A stretch of 64,000 nucleotides of DNA from Pseudomonas solani (GCF_026072635.1 NZ_AP023081.1:714501-778500); one strand, 5' to 3'; positions 11,013 to 19,390 are shown, counted from the first letter of the stretch. The notes: a model not told the origin generated them from the letters alone. Numbers and translations: made by a program.

Positions 11013-12917
11013 CTAGATCTCCACCTGCGTACCGAGTTCGATCACGCGGTTGAGCGGCAGGTTGAAGTAGCGCAGGTTGCCGTTGGCGTTCTTCAGCAGG
11101 AAGGCGAACAACGCCTCGCGCCAGATCGCCATGCCGATCAGCTTGGAGGGGATCACCGTCTCGCGGCTGAGGAAGTAGGTGGTGCGCATCGGGCTGAAGT
11201 CCAGCTCGTTGAGGTGGCACAGCTTCAGCGCCTGGGGGATGTCCGGGTCTTCGATGAAGCCGAAGTGCAGCACCACGCGGAAGAAGCCCTCGCCATAGGC
11301 GTCCACCTCGAAGCGCCGCTCCGGCGATACCCGCGGGCTGTCTTCGTTGACCACGGTGAGCAACACCACCTGCTCATGCAGCACCTGGTTGTGCAGCAGG
11401 TTGTGCAACAACGCGTGGGGCACGGCGTCGGAACGCGCGGTGAGGAACACAGCAGTCCCCTGCACGCGGTGCGGCGGCTGCGAGCGGATGCTGGCGATGA
11501 ACAACGGCAGCGGTAGCGAGCCTTCATCGAGGCGATCCACCAGCAACTGGCGGCCACGCTTCCAGGTGGTCATGAGGATGAACAGGGCGATACCGGCGAT
11601 CACCGGGAAGGCACCGCCCTGGATGACCTTGGGCAGGTTGGCGGCGAAGAACAGGATGTCCACCAGCAGCATCAGCAGGAAGAAGGGGATGGCCAGCCAC
11701 AGCGGCCATTTCCACAGTAACCAGATCACCACGCCCATCAGCAGGGTGGTCATCAACATAGTGCCGGTCACCGCCACGCCGTAGGCCGAGGCCAGGGCGG
11801 CGGAGGATTCGAAGCCCAGCACCAGCAGCACCACGCCGACCATCAGCGCCCAGTTCACCGCAGGGATGTAGATCTGCCCCTGCTCGTGGCTGGAGGTGTG
11901 CTGGATGAACATGCGCGGCACATAACCGAGCTGGATGGCCTGGCGGGTCAGGGAGAAGGCGCCGGAGATCACCGCCTGGGAGGCGATCACGGTGGCGGCG
12001 GTGGACAGCGCCACCATCGGCAGCAACGCCCAGCCCGGGGCCGTCAGGTAGAAGGGGTTACGCGCAGCCTCGGGGTTGACCAGGATGGTCGCGCCCTGGC
12101 CGAAGTAGTTCAGCACCAGCGCCGGCAGCACCAGGGCGAACCAGGCACGGGCAATGGGTTTGCGGCCGAAGTGGCCCATGTCGGCGTACAGCGCCTCGGC
12201 GCCGGTCAGCGCCAGCACGGTGGCACCGAGGATGGCGACGCCGATGCCCGGGTGGGAGATGAAGAAGTTGATCGCCCAGACCGGGCTCATCGCCTTGAGC
12301 ACTTCCGGCTCTTGCGACACGCCGTAGATGCCTAGGGCCGCGAGGGCGAGGAACCAGGCAACCATCACCGGCCCGAAGAGGATGCCGATGCGTGTGGTGC
12401 CGTGCTTCTGGATCAGGAACAGGCCAACGAGCACGATCAGCGACAGGGGTACCACCCAGTGCTCCAGCCCGTCGAAGGCGATCTCCAGGCCCTCGATGGC
12501 GGAGAGCACCGAAATGGCCGGGGTGATCATGCTGTCGCCGTAGAACAGCGCGGCGCCGATCAGGCCGGCGATCACCACCATCGCCTGCAGGCGTTGACGC
12601 CCGGCAGCGGCGCGACGGGCCAGCGCGGACAAGGCCATGACCCCGCCCTCGCCCTGGTTGTCGGCACGCAGGACGAAGATCACGTACTTGATCGACACCA
12701 CCCAGATCAGCGACCAGAAGATCAGCGAGAGCACGCCGAGCACGCCGTCGTGGTTGGCCTGTACGCCATAACCGCCGATGAAGACTTCCTTCAGGGTGTA
12801 CAGCGGGCTGGTACCGATATCGCCGTAGCAGACACCCACGGCGCCGACCATCAGGCCGATCGCGGAGCTGGAATGGGGCTGTTCATGCTCAACGGCGCCA
12901 GCGCTTGCATCGGACAT
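11013..12917 (-). CDS. kup: Low-affinity potassium uptake protein Kup
   Basis: This 634-residue KUP/HAK/KT-family K+ symporter of the inner membrane starts at 12917 (MSDASAGAV), the usual family start. A GAGGA ribosome site lies about 9 bp upstream. The signature VCYGDIGTSPLYT follows the first helix, then about twelve membrane segments and a C-terminal soluble domain (from about residue 450) ending in VIELGTQVEI. It takes up K+ with protons without a dedicated ATPase. It is divergent from rimO across a 245-bp intergenic region. Confidence 0.97.
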   Translation of the reverse strand: MSDASAGAVEHEQPHSSSAIGLMVGAVGVCYGDIGTSPLYTLKEVFIGGYGVQANHDGVLGVLSLIFWSLIWVVSIKYVIFVLRADNQGEGGVMALSALARRAAAGRQRLQAMVVIAGLIGAALFYGDSMITPAISVLSAIEGLEIAFDGLEHWVVPLSLIVLVGLFLIQKHGTTRIGILFGPVMVAWFLALAALGIYGVSQEPEVLKAMSPVWAINFFISHPGIGVAILGATVLALTGAEALYADMGHFGRKPIARAWFALVLPALVLNYFGQGATILVNPEAARNPFYLTAPGWALLPMVALSTAATVIASQAVISGAFSLTRQAIQLGYVPRMFIQHTSSHEQGQIYIPAVNWALMVGVVLLVLGFESSAALASAYGVAVTGTMLMTTLLMGVVIWLLWKWPLWLAIPFFLLMLLVDILFFAANLPKVIQGGAFPVIAGIALFILMTTWKRGRQLLVDRLDEGSLPLPLFIASIRSQPPHRVQGTAVFLTARSDAVPHALLHNLLHNQVLHEQVVLLTVVNEDSPRVSPERRFEVDAYGEGFFRVVLHFGFIEDPDIPQALKLCHLNELDFSPMRTTYFLSRETVIPSKLIGMAIWREALFAFLLKNANGNLRYFNLPLNRVIELGTQVEI

Positions 12918-13077
12918 GTAACAAGATTCCTCAGAAAAATTCCGCGCATCCTGCTCCGACCCATTCGTCGACGCAAGCGTCGGACAAGTTCGCACTGACT
13001 GACTATAGAGCCTGCCGCCTACAATTACCGGGCTTCACGCGCCTTGCCACGCCCTGTGACAGCTTGTCCCGAAGAGG

Positions 13078-13107
13078 CTGGTCAAGCGCGCGGGCTGCCG
13101 CTAGAAT
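13078..13107 (+). promoter_or_regulatory. Probable rimO promoter
   Basis: A -10 TAGAAT at 13102-13107 is preceded after 18 bp by a weak -35 TGGTCA (13078-13083). The leader carries an inverted repeat GGCACC / GGTGCC (13127-13132 and 13139-13144) 18 bp before the rimO start codon. Confidence 0.5.
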
Positions 13108-13162
13108 TGCGCACTTTTTGATCAGAGGCACCCAACGAGGTGCCCTTCGAGGTTAGCCGCCA

Positions 13163-14485
13163 ATGTCCACCGCAACGCCCAAAGTCGGTTTCGTCTCCCT
13201 TGGTTGCCCCAAAGCCACGGTCGATTCCGAACGCATCCTCACCCAGCTGCGCATGGAAGGGTACGAGATCGTCCCGACCTACCAGGATGCCGACGTCGTG
13301 GTGGTCAACACCTGCGGCTTCATCGACAGCGCCAAGGCCGAATCCCTGGACGTGATCGGTGAAGCCATCGCCGAGAACGGCAAGGTCATCGTCACCGGCT
13401 GCATGGGCGTGGCCGAAGACAGCATCCGCGACGTGCACCCCAGCGTGCTGGCCGTTACCGGCCCGCAGCAGTACGAGCAGGTGGTCAACGCGGTGCACGA
13501 GGTGATCCCGCCGAAGACCGAGCACAACCCGCTGATCGACCTGGTGCCGCCGCAGGGCATCAAGCTGACCCCGCGCCACTACGCGTACCTGAAGATTTCC
13601 GAGGGCTGCAACCACACCTGCAGCTTCTGCATCATTCCCTCCATGCGCGGCAAGCTGGTCAGCCGCCCGGTGGGTGATGTGCTGAGCGAAGCCGAGCGCC
13701 TGGTAAAAGCCGGCGTGAAGGAGCTGCTGGTGATCTCCCAGGACACCAGCGCGTATGGCGTCGATATGAAGTACAAGACCGACTTCTGGAATGGCCAGCC
13801 GGTGAAGACCCGCATGCTGGAGCTGTGCCAGGCGCTGTCGAGCATGGGCGTGTGGGTGCGCCTGCACTACGTGTACCCCTACCCGAACGTCGATGACGTG
13901 ATCCCGCTGATGGCCGCCGGCAAGCTGCTGCCCTACCTGGACATCCCCTTCCAGCACGCCAGCCCGAAAGTGCTCAAGGCCATGAAGCGCCCGGCCTTCG
14001 AGGACAAGACCCTGGCCCGCATCAAGAAGTGGCGCGAGATCTGCCCCGAGCTGACCATCCGCTCCACCTTCATCGTCGGCTTCCCCGGCGAGACCGAGGA
14101 AGACTTCCAGTACCTGCTGGACTGGCTGAGCGAAGCCCAGCTGGACCGCGTCGGCTGCTTCCAGTACTCCCCGGTGGACGGCGCCCCGGCCAACGACATG
14201 AACCTGGAGCCGGTGCCGGACGACGTCAAGCAAGACCGCTGGGATCGCTTCATGGCGCACCAGCAGGCGATCTCCGCCGAGCGCCTGCAGCTGAAGATCG
14301 GCAAGGAAATCGAAGTGCTGATCGACGAAGTGGACGAGCAAGGCGCGGTTGGCCGCTCCTTCGCCGACGCCCCGGAGATCGACGGCAGCGTGTTCATCGA
14401 CAGCACCGACCTGAAGCCGGGCGACAAGGTGATGGTGCGCGTGGTCGATGCCGACGAGTACGACCTCTGGGCCGAGCGCGTCTAA
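13163..14485 (+). CDS. rimO: Ribosomal protein S12 methylthiotransferase RimO
   Basis: This 440-residue radical-SAM enzyme adds a methylthio group to the conserved Asp (Asp89 in E. coli) of ribosomal protein S12. The N-terminal UPF0004 domain supplies three cysteines for one 4Fe-4S cluster (SLGCPK, NTCGF, TGCMG). The radical-SAM core has CNHTCSFC. The C-terminal TRAM domain runs from about residue 375. The start codon fits MSTATPKVGFVSLGC. RimO rather than MiaB is supported by SLGCPK and by its context next to kup. Confidence 0.97.
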   Translation: MSTATPKVGFVSLGCPKATVDSERILTQLRMEGYEIVPTYQDADVVVVNTCGFIDSAKAESLDVIGEAIAENGKVIVTGCMGVAEDSIRDVHPSVLAVTGPQQYEQVVNAVHEVIPPKTEHNPLIDLVPPQGIKLTPRHYAYLKISEGCNHTCSFCIIPSMRGKLVSRPVGDVLSEAERLVKAGVKELLVISQDTSAYGVDMKYKTDFWNGQPVKTRMLELCQALSSMGVWVRLHYVYPYPNVDDVIPLMAAGKLLPYLDIPFQHASPKVLKAMKRPAFEDKTLARIKKWREICPELTIRSTFIVGFPGETEEDFQYLLDWLSEAQLDRVGCFQYSPVDGAPANDMNLEPVPDDVKQDRWDRFMAHQQAISAERLQLKIGKEIEVLIDEVDEQGAVGRSFADAPEIDGSVFIDSTDLKPGDKVMVRVVDADEYDLWAERV

Positions 14486-14505
14486 GTACGCCCTGAGCCA
14501 TGAAG

Positions 14506-14532
14506 AAGCCCCGCCGATGCGGGGCTTTTTTA
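14506..14532 (+). terminator. Rho-independent terminator after rimO
   Basis: The stem AAGCCCCGC / GCGGGGCTT with loop CGAT is followed by TTTTT, 21 bp after the rimO stop. Confidence 0.93.
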
Positions 14533-14673
14533 TTGGTGCCGATCAGCCCCGGAGCTGAATCCCGGGCTAGGGTGGGATGCGGTTGGCATTGGCCGGCACC
14601 CGTTGTCGGTTCGACCTTGCGCCGCGGCGAGACTCGCCTATACAGGAAGCTCTCGACCAAGGAAGACCCCTCC

Positions 14674-15198
14674 ATGCCCGCCATGAACCACCAGGACGCC
14701 CACGAGCTGATCGCCACCCTGCGCTACGCCGTCAACGAGTCCTTCGAGAAGAACCAGAAGCTCTCGAACTTCAACCCCGAAGCGCACAACCTGTGCATCG
14801 CCCACTGCACCTTCAACAACGCCCCGCCGCTGAACCTGTTCTCCTTCTCGGCCATGAGCTCCTTCAGCAAGACGGCCCTGAACAAGCTGGTGCACGAATG
14901 GGGCGTGGAGTTCGTGCCCGACGTGGCGACCAATATCCGCACCTTCGCCTGCGGCGGCATGGGCCAGTTCCATACCGAGCCTCGGCTGATCAACTACATC
15001 CACGGCCGCCCGGGCTTCATCGGCCACCTCACCGACGTCACCCTGGTCAGCGAGATCGACTGCTGCGGTACCTGCGTGCCCCACAGCATCAACGCCTTCA
15101 AGCAGACCTTCACCGACGTGCAGGTGCATATCATCGAACTGGGCATGAAGCCGAGCCTGGGCATCGGCCCGCAGTACGGCTACGCCCACCTCTATTGA
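14674..15198 (+). CDS. Stand-alone deaminase-fold-like protein, unknown substrate
   Basis: This 174-residue protein has no signal peptide. The ATG at 14674 is preceded by AAGGAAG (14659-14665). I do not recognise a named family. H-T-E at residues 100-102 is followed about 30 residues later by SEIDCCGTC (C131 and C134), in the order and spacing of the HxE ... SExPCxxC zinc site of the cytidine-deaminase-like superfamily. The N-terminal half contains LCIAHCTFNNAPPLNLFSFS. The protein would be cytosolic. A gst gene follows 20 bp downstream and may be co-transcribed. A coincidental motif match is possible; catalysis is inferred only. Confidence 0.7.
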   Translation: MPAMNHQDAHELIATLRYAVNESFEKNQKLSNFNPEAHNLCIAHCTFNNAPPLNLFSFSAMSSFSKTALNKLVHEWGVEFVPDVATNIRTFACGGMGQFHTEPRLINYIHGRPGFIGHLTDVTLVSEIDCCGTCVPHSINAFKQTFTDVQVHIIELGMKPSLGIGPQYGYAHLY

Positions 15199-15218
15199 TC
15201 GCTCGAGTAGGAGTAGAG

Positions 15219-15848
15219 ATGAACCGCCACATCACCCTGTTCCACTGCCCGCACACCCGCTCCTCCGGCATCCTCACCCTGCTGGAGGAACTGGGTGCCG
15301 ACTACGACCTGCACCTGATGAACATGCACAAGGGCGAGCAGCGCCAGCCCGCGTACCTGGCCATCAACCCCATGGGCAAGGTGCCGGCCATTCGCCACGG
15401 CGAAACCATCGTCACCGAGCAGGTCGCGGTGTACCTCTACCTCGCCGACCTCTATGCCGACGCCGGGCTCACGCCCTCGCTGGAAAGCCCGCAACGCGGC
15501 ACCTTCCTGCGCTGGATGGTGTTCTCCGGTACCTGCTTCGAACCGGCGGTGGTGGACCACGCGCTGCAACGCGCGCCCGTAGAACCCTCCCGCTCGCCCT
15601 ACGGCGATTTCGCCACCGTGCTCGATACCTTTGCCAACCACCTGCAAGGGCGCACCTGGGTCCTGGGGGATGACTTCAGCGCCGCCGACGTGCTCTGGGG
15701 TACTGCACTGAACTGGACCATGGCCTACGGCCTGATCCCCGAGCGGCGCGTGTTCCGCGCCTACGTCGATCGCTTCCTCGCCCGCCCCGCCGTGCAGAAG
15801 GCCAGGGCCAAGGACGCGGAGCTGGCCGCAGCGCAGGAAGCCGGCTGA
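15219..15848 (+). CDS. Glutathione S-transferase family protein
   Basis: This 209-residue protein has a thioredoxin-like N-terminal domain (LFHCPHTRSSG, then NPMGKVPAIRHGETIVTEQVAVYLYLAD, the glutathione-binding cis-Pro and E-x-x-AI-type segment) and an all-helical C-terminal domain. The active-site region has TRSS, consistent with a beta/zeta-like bacterial GST. GSTs conjugate or reduce electrophiles in the cytosol; the substrate cannot be told. It lies 20 bp after the deaminase-like gene (AGGAG before the start). Confidence 0.92.
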   Translation: MNRHITLFHCPHTRSSGILTLLEELGADYDLHLMNMHKGEQRQPAYLAINPMGKVPAIRHGETIVTEQVAVYLYLADLYADAGLTPSLESPQRGTFLRWMVFSGTCFEPAVVDHALQRAPVEPSRSPYGDFATVLDTFANHLQGRTWVLGDDFSAADVLWGTALNWTMAYGLIPERRVFRAYVDRFLARPAVQKARAKDAELAAAQEAG

Positions 15849-15953
15849 AGCGCAGCGGCGGAATGGCGGCGCATTCCGCGCCTCGATAATGCCGCCGCAA
15901 CCGGTGGCGCCGGGCTAGGGTATGGACCTCACCCGATCAGCGACGAGGTTTCC

Positions 15954-16724
15954 ATGCACCACTACTTCAGCCTCCAGGGCCGCACCGCCCTGGTGACCGG
16001 CGGCACCCGCGGCATCGGCAGGATGATCGCCCAGGGCTTCCTCGAAGCCGGCGCCCGCGTGTTCATCTGTGCCCGCAATGCCGACGCCTGCGCCGAGACC
16101 GCCGCCGAGCTGTCCACCTACGGCGAGTGCATCGGCCTGGCGGCCGACCTCTCCAGCGAAGAAGGCGCCAAGGCCCTGGCCAACGAGCTGGCCGGGCGCA
16201 TCGAGCATCTCGACATCCTGGTCAACAACGCTGGCACCACCTGGGGCGCGCCCCTGGAAAGCTACCCGGTGAAAGGCTGGGAAAAGGTCATGCAGCTCAA
16301 CGTCACCTCGGTATTCAGCTGCATCCAGCAACTGCTGCCGCTGCTGCGCAAGGCCGGCAATGCCGAGAGCCCGGCGCGGGTGATCAACATCGGCTCGGTG
16401 GCGGGTATCAGCTCCCTCGGCGAGCAAGCCTACGCATACGGCCCGAGCAAGGCGGCGCTGCACCAGCTCTCGCGCATGCTGGCCAAGGAGCTGGTGGCCG
16501 ACCACATCAATGTCAACGTGATCGCCCCCGGCCGCTTCCCCAGCAAGATGACCCAGTTCATCGCCAACGACAGCGAGGCCCTGGCCGCCGACGTGGCGCA
16601 CATCCCCATGAAGCGCTGGGGCCGAGAGGAAGAAATGTCCGCCCTGGCCCTGAGCCTGGCCAGCACCGCCGGCGCCTACATGACCGGCAACATCATCCCC
16701 ATCGACGGTGGCTTCCACCTCTGA
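15954..16724 (+). CDS. rhlG: Beta-ketoacyl reductase RhlG (SDR family)
   Basis: This 256-residue NADPH-dependent short-chain dehydrogenase has the cofactor motif TGGTRGIG, the NNAG motif, the catalytic Ser in NIGSVAG and YGPSK for Tyr-x-x-x-Lys. The sequence follows P. aeruginosa RhlG almost throughout (start MHxYFSLxGR, end IPIDGGFHL). RhlG reduces 3-oxoacyl chains and was proposed to draw acyl chains towards rhamnolipid or PHA; its exact role is debated. No rhlAB genes are visible here. A GCTAGGGT element 33 bp upstream may be its -10 region. Confidence 0.93.
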   Translation: MHHYFSLQGRTALVTGGTRGIGRMIAQGFLEAGARVFICARNADACAETAAELSTYGECIGLAADLSSEEGAKALANELAGRIEHLDILVNNAGTTWGAPLESYPVKGWEKVMQLNVTSVFSCIQQLLPLLRKAGNAESPARVINIGSVAGISSLGEQAYAYGPSKAALHQLSRMLAKELVADHINVNVIAPGRFPSKMTQFIANDSEALAADVAHIPMKRWGREEEMSALALSLASTAGAYMTGNIIPIDGGFHL

Positions 16725-16816
16725 TGACACTGTGCGGGCCGCCGGGCAACGGCGGCTTGCGCAAGGCCAGGCCGGGGCGCTAGGGTAGCCGCGCCACCGC
16801 CCCGGATTTCCGCACC

Positions 16817-17023
16817 ATGCGCCTGCTGTCCCTGCTCCTTTCGCTCGCCCTCGCCGCCCCGGCCTTCGCCGCGCCGGCCCCGTTCTACCTCTGGCAGAGC
16901 AAGCTGGACGGCCACTACAGCTGCGCTCAGGTACAACCCGGCGAAGGCTGGCTGCGCCACAGCGGCCCCTATCGCGACGCGGGCTGCCGTGTGCCCCTCG
17001 ACGCCCCGATTCGCAGCCGCTGA
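16817..17023 (+). CDS. Small exported protein of unknown function
   Basis: A 68-residue product beginning with a clear signal peptide (MRLLSLLLSLALAAPAFA, cleavage likely after AFA) and a mature part of about 50 residues with two cysteines (YSCAQV, AGCRV), which could form a disulfide. Its composition is protein-like, a GCTAGGGT element lies 31 bp upstream and trmO begins 12 bp after its stop. I do not recognise the family. A small conserved periplasmic protein sits near rhlG in other pseudomonads, as far as I recall. Confidence 0.65.
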   Translation: MRLLSLLLSLALAAPAFAAPAPFYLWQSKLDGHYSCAQVQPGEGWLRHSGPYRDAGCRVPLDAPIRSR

Positions 17024-17034
17024 GCCCACCTGTC

Positions 17035-17730
17035 ATGCAGTACTCCGTCTCGCCCGTGGGCATCGTCCGTTCCTGCTTCAAGGAAAAATTCGCCATCCCT
17101 CGACAGCCGCACCTGGCGCCCGCCGCCCGTGGCGTGCTGGAACTGCTGCCGCCCTTCGACAGCGGCGATGCGGTGCAGGGGCTGGAGGAGGTCAGCCACG
17201 TCTGGCTGCTGTTCCTCTTCCACCAGGCACTGGAAGACAAGCCGCGCCTGAAGGTGCGCCCGCCTCGCCTCGGCGGCAATCGTTCGCTCGGGGTGTTCGC
17301 CACGCGCTCGACCCACAGGCCCAACGGCATCGGCCAGTCGGTGGTGAAGCTGGACAAGGTCGAGCCCGGGCGACTCTGGCTCTCCGGCATCGACCTGCTG
17401 GACGGCACCCCGGTGCTCGATATCAAGCCCTACGTGCCCTATGTCGACCGCCAGGACGGCGCCACCAACCGCATCGCCGAGGCGGCGCCGGAGCCGATTC
17501 CGGTAGAGTGGGAAGAGGCAGCGCTGGCCCAGGCCCGCGAGCATGCCCTGCGCCTGGGCGAGCCGCTGGTGGAGCTGGTCGAGCAGTGCCTGGCCCAGGA
17601 CCCGCGCCCGGCCTACCAGCAGCCGGAGCCGGAGCGCCGCTACGGTGCGCGCCTCTGGGACCTGGACGTGCGCTGGCACTACCCGCGCCCGTGGCTGATC
17701 CGCGTGCTGGAAATCAGCCCCTCGGCCTGA
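17035..17730 (+). CDS. trmO: tRNA (N6-threonylcarbamoyladenosine37-N6)-methyltransferase TrmO
   Basis: This 231-residue protein has an N-terminal TsaA/YaeB-like beta-barrel that uses SAM (SPVGIVRSCF, FKEKFAIPRQP, GLEEVSHVWLLFLFH) and a family signature STHRPNGIGQS followed by GIDLLDGTPVLDIKPYVPY. TrmO methylates t6A37 in tRNA-Thr to m6t6A, sharpening decoding. The C-terminal domain ends in RWHYPRPWLIRVLEI. The gene converges on the ABM-domain gene 22 bp away. Confidence 0.93.
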   Translation: MQYSVSPVGIVRSCFKEKFAIPRQPHLAPAARGVLELLPPFDSGDAVQGLEEVSHVWLLFLFHQALEDKPRLKVRPPRLGGNRSLGVFATRSTHRPNGIGQSVVKLDKVEPGRLWLSGIDLLDGTPVLDIKPYVPYVDRQDGATNRIAEAAPEPIPVEWEEAALAQAREHALRLGEPLVELVEQCLAQDPRPAYQQPEPERRYGARLWDLDVRWHYPRPWLIRVLEISPSA

Positions 17731-17752
17731 AGGCCACCCTCCCCTCGATCAA

Positions 17753-18055
17753 CTAACGCGCAGCGTTGAGCGCCAGCACATCCGCCTCGATGACGTCCTG
17801 CTGGACGATCAGCGGGTTCACCAGCGGGCGACTGGCGAGGAAATGCGGCGTTTCCATGTGCGCCTCGAAGGCCGCTTCGTCGGTGTAGACCTCGTAGAGC
17901 CACACCAGGTCGGGGTCGCGGCGATCACGCAATACGTCGAACACCAGGCAACCGGGCTCGTCGCGCACGGAAGCGGCGGCGTTGACGCGCATGGCGTCCA
18001 TGAAGGCATCGAGGCTGCAGGGCTTGAGCTGGGTCTTGAGCAGAAGGCAATACAC
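17753..18055 (-). CDS. Antibiotic biosynthesis monooxygenase (ABM/YgiN-like) domain protein
   Basis: This 100-residue protein is one ferredoxin-like ABM domain: LLKTQLKPCSLDAFMDAM, DEPGCLVFDVLRD, VWLYEVYTDEAAFEAHMETPHF. Such dimeric proteins act as cofactor-free monooxygenases or quinol oxidases, or as dehydratase-like enzymes. Conserved His (AHMETPHF) and Trp are present. It is divergent from a VOC protein across about 60 bp that holds a palindromic operator, so the pair is probably co-regulated and may act in one small catabolic or detoxification step. Substrate unknown. Confidence 0.88.
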   Translation of the reverse strand: MYCLLLKTQLKPCSLDAFMDAMRVNAAASVRDEPGCLVFDVLRDRRDPDLVWLYEVYTDEAAFEAHMETPHFLASRPLVNPLIVQQDVIEADVLALNAAR

Positions 18056-18089
18056 GTTGGAGTCTCTTTTGTTTTATATTCAGTTAAAA

Positions 18090-18099
18090 TTGTATACAA
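18090..18099. promoter_or_regulatory. Palindrome TTGTATACAA, GntR/FadR-type operator candidate
   Basis: A perfect 10-bp palindrome sits in an A/T-rich island between the divergent ABM and VOC genes, 16 bp before the VOC start codon. FadR-subfamily GntR regulators typically bind TTGT-N2/3-ACAA. No GntR gene is in the window. Confidence 0.5.
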
Positions 18100-18115
18100 A
18101 AAAGGAATCCCGCTC

Positions 18116-18529
18116 ATGCCTGTCCGTCCGAGCCGCCTCAACGGTCTTCGCCACCTGGCGATCATGGTGCCCAACCTGGAGGAGTGCGAACGTTTCTACG
18201 TGGACATCCTCGGCATGCAAGTGCTCAACCGCGCCAACGAAGACCTGGTCTACCTCACCTGCGGTAACGACAACCTCTCCCTGGGCCGTTCCGACGTGCC
18301 CAGCAGCGGCATGCAGGCGGTGGATCACTACGGCTTCGTGGTGGACAGCCTGGACGAGCTGCGGGCCTGGTACGACTACCTCAAGGCCAGCGGCGTGACC
18401 CTGCTCGACCGCCCCTTCGCCCATGGCGACGGCGCCCACAGCTTCCACGTGCTGGACCCGGCGGGGAACAAGATCCAGCCGATCTACCACCCGGCGATTT
18501 CGGGCCAGCGCTTCGGCTCGCCGATCTGA
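18116..18529 (+). CDS. VOC-family (glyoxalase/bleomycin resistance/dioxygenase) protein
   Basis: This 137-residue protein has two beta-alpha-beta-beta-beta modules. Likely metal ligands are His in GLRHLAIMVPNLEECERFY, a mid-protein His in AVDHYGFVVDSLDELRAW and Glu/His positions in the C-terminal SFHVLDPAGNKIQPIYHP. This pattern is that of VOC enzymes such as fosfomycin-thiol transferases, glyoxalases and extradiol dioxygenases; which one cannot be decided. The ATG at 18116 follows AAGGAA. It is divergent from the ABM gene and ends before a shared terminator. Confidence 0.88.
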   Translation: MPVRPSRLNGLRHLAIMVPNLEECERFYVDILGMQVLNRANEDLVYLTCGNDNLSLGRSDVPSSGMQAVDHYGFVVDSLDELRAWYDYLKASGVTLLDRPFAHGDGAHSFHVLDPAGNKIQPIYHPAISGQRFGSPI

Positions 18530-18568
18530 GCCCCTGTCGCCTGCCATCGACGAAACACAGAAACGAAA

Positions 18569-18592
18569 AAGCCCGCTGATCAGCGGGCTTTC
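18569..18592. terminator. Bidirectional terminator between VOC gene and fpr
   Basis: A perfect palindrome of AAGCCCGCTGA and TCAGCGGGCTT lies between convergent genes, with A and T runs on its flanks. Confidence 0.88.
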
Positions 18593-18610
18593 TCATGGCG
18601 CGGGGAACGC

Positions 18611-19390
18611 TTACTTCTCGACGAATGCACGCTCGATCAGGTAATCGCCCGGCTCGCGCATGCGCGCGGAGATCTTCAGGCCGAAGCTGTCGAGCACCTG
18701 GCTGGTCTCGTCGAGCATGCTCGGGCTGCCACAGATCATCGCGCGGTCGTCCTGCGGGTTGATCGGCGGCAGGCCGATGTCAGCGAACAGCTTGCCGCTG
18801 CGCATCAGGTCGGTCAGGCGGCCCTGGTTCTCGAAGGGCTCGCGGGTGACGGTGGGGTAGTAGATCAGCTTGTCACGCAGCGCCTCGCCGAAGAACTCGT
18901 TCTGCGGCAGGTGCTCGGTGATGAACTCGCGGTAGGCGACTTCGTTCACGTAGCGCACGCCGTGGACCAGGATCACCTTCTCGAAGCGCTCGTAGGTTTC
19001 CGGGTCTTGGATCACGCTCATGAAGGGCGCGAGGCCGGTGCCGGTGCTGAGCAGGTACAGGTGCTTGCCGGGGTTGAGGTCATCGAGTACCAGCGTGCCG
19101 GTGGGCTTCTTGCTGATGATGATCTCGTCGCCTTCCTTCAGGTGCTGCAGCTGGGAGGTCAGCGGACCGTCCGGCACCTTGATGCTGAAGAACTCCAGGT
19201 GCTCTTCCCAGTTCGGGCTGGCAATGGAATAGGCGCGCATCAGCGGGCGGCCGTTGGGCTGCTGCAGGCCGATCATGACGAACTGGCCGTTCTCGAAGCG
19301 CAGGCCCGGGTCACGGGTGCACTTGAAGCTGAACAGCGTGTCGTTCCAGTGGTGAACGCTGAGGACGCGCTCGGAGTTCATGTTGCTCAT
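18611..19390 (-). CDS. fpr: Ferredoxin/flavodoxin-NADP+ reductase Fpr
   Basis: This 259-residue FAD enzyme moves electrons between NADPH and ferredoxin or flavodoxin. It shows the FAD-binding RAYSIASP motif, the NADP-binding LLSTGTGLAPF and CGSPSML, and the family C terminus LIERAFVEK, all as in Pseudomonas FprA. It feeds Fe-S repair and reductive steps during superoxide stress. The divergent LysR gene finR encodes its known activator, and the 125-bp region between them is A/T-rich. The start MSNMNSERVL has GGAG about 9 bp upstream. Confidence 0.96.
   Translation of the reverse strand: MSNMNSERVLSVHHWNDTLFSFKCTRDPGLRFENGQFVMIGLQQPNGRPLMRAYSIASPNWEEHLEFFSIKVPDGPLTSQLQHLKEGDEIIISKKPTGTLVLDDLNPGKHLYLLSTGTGLAPFMSVIQDPETYERFEKVILVHGVRYVNEVAYREFITEHLPQNEFFGEALRDKLIYYPTVTREPFENQGRLTDLMRSGKLFADIGLPPINPQDDRAMICGSPSMLDETSQVLDSFGLKISARMREPGDYLIERAFVEK

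Noticed and set aside
15954..16724. SDR gene as FabG of fatty acid synthesis
   Set aside because: No fab genes adjoin it and the sequence follows RhlG from start to end.
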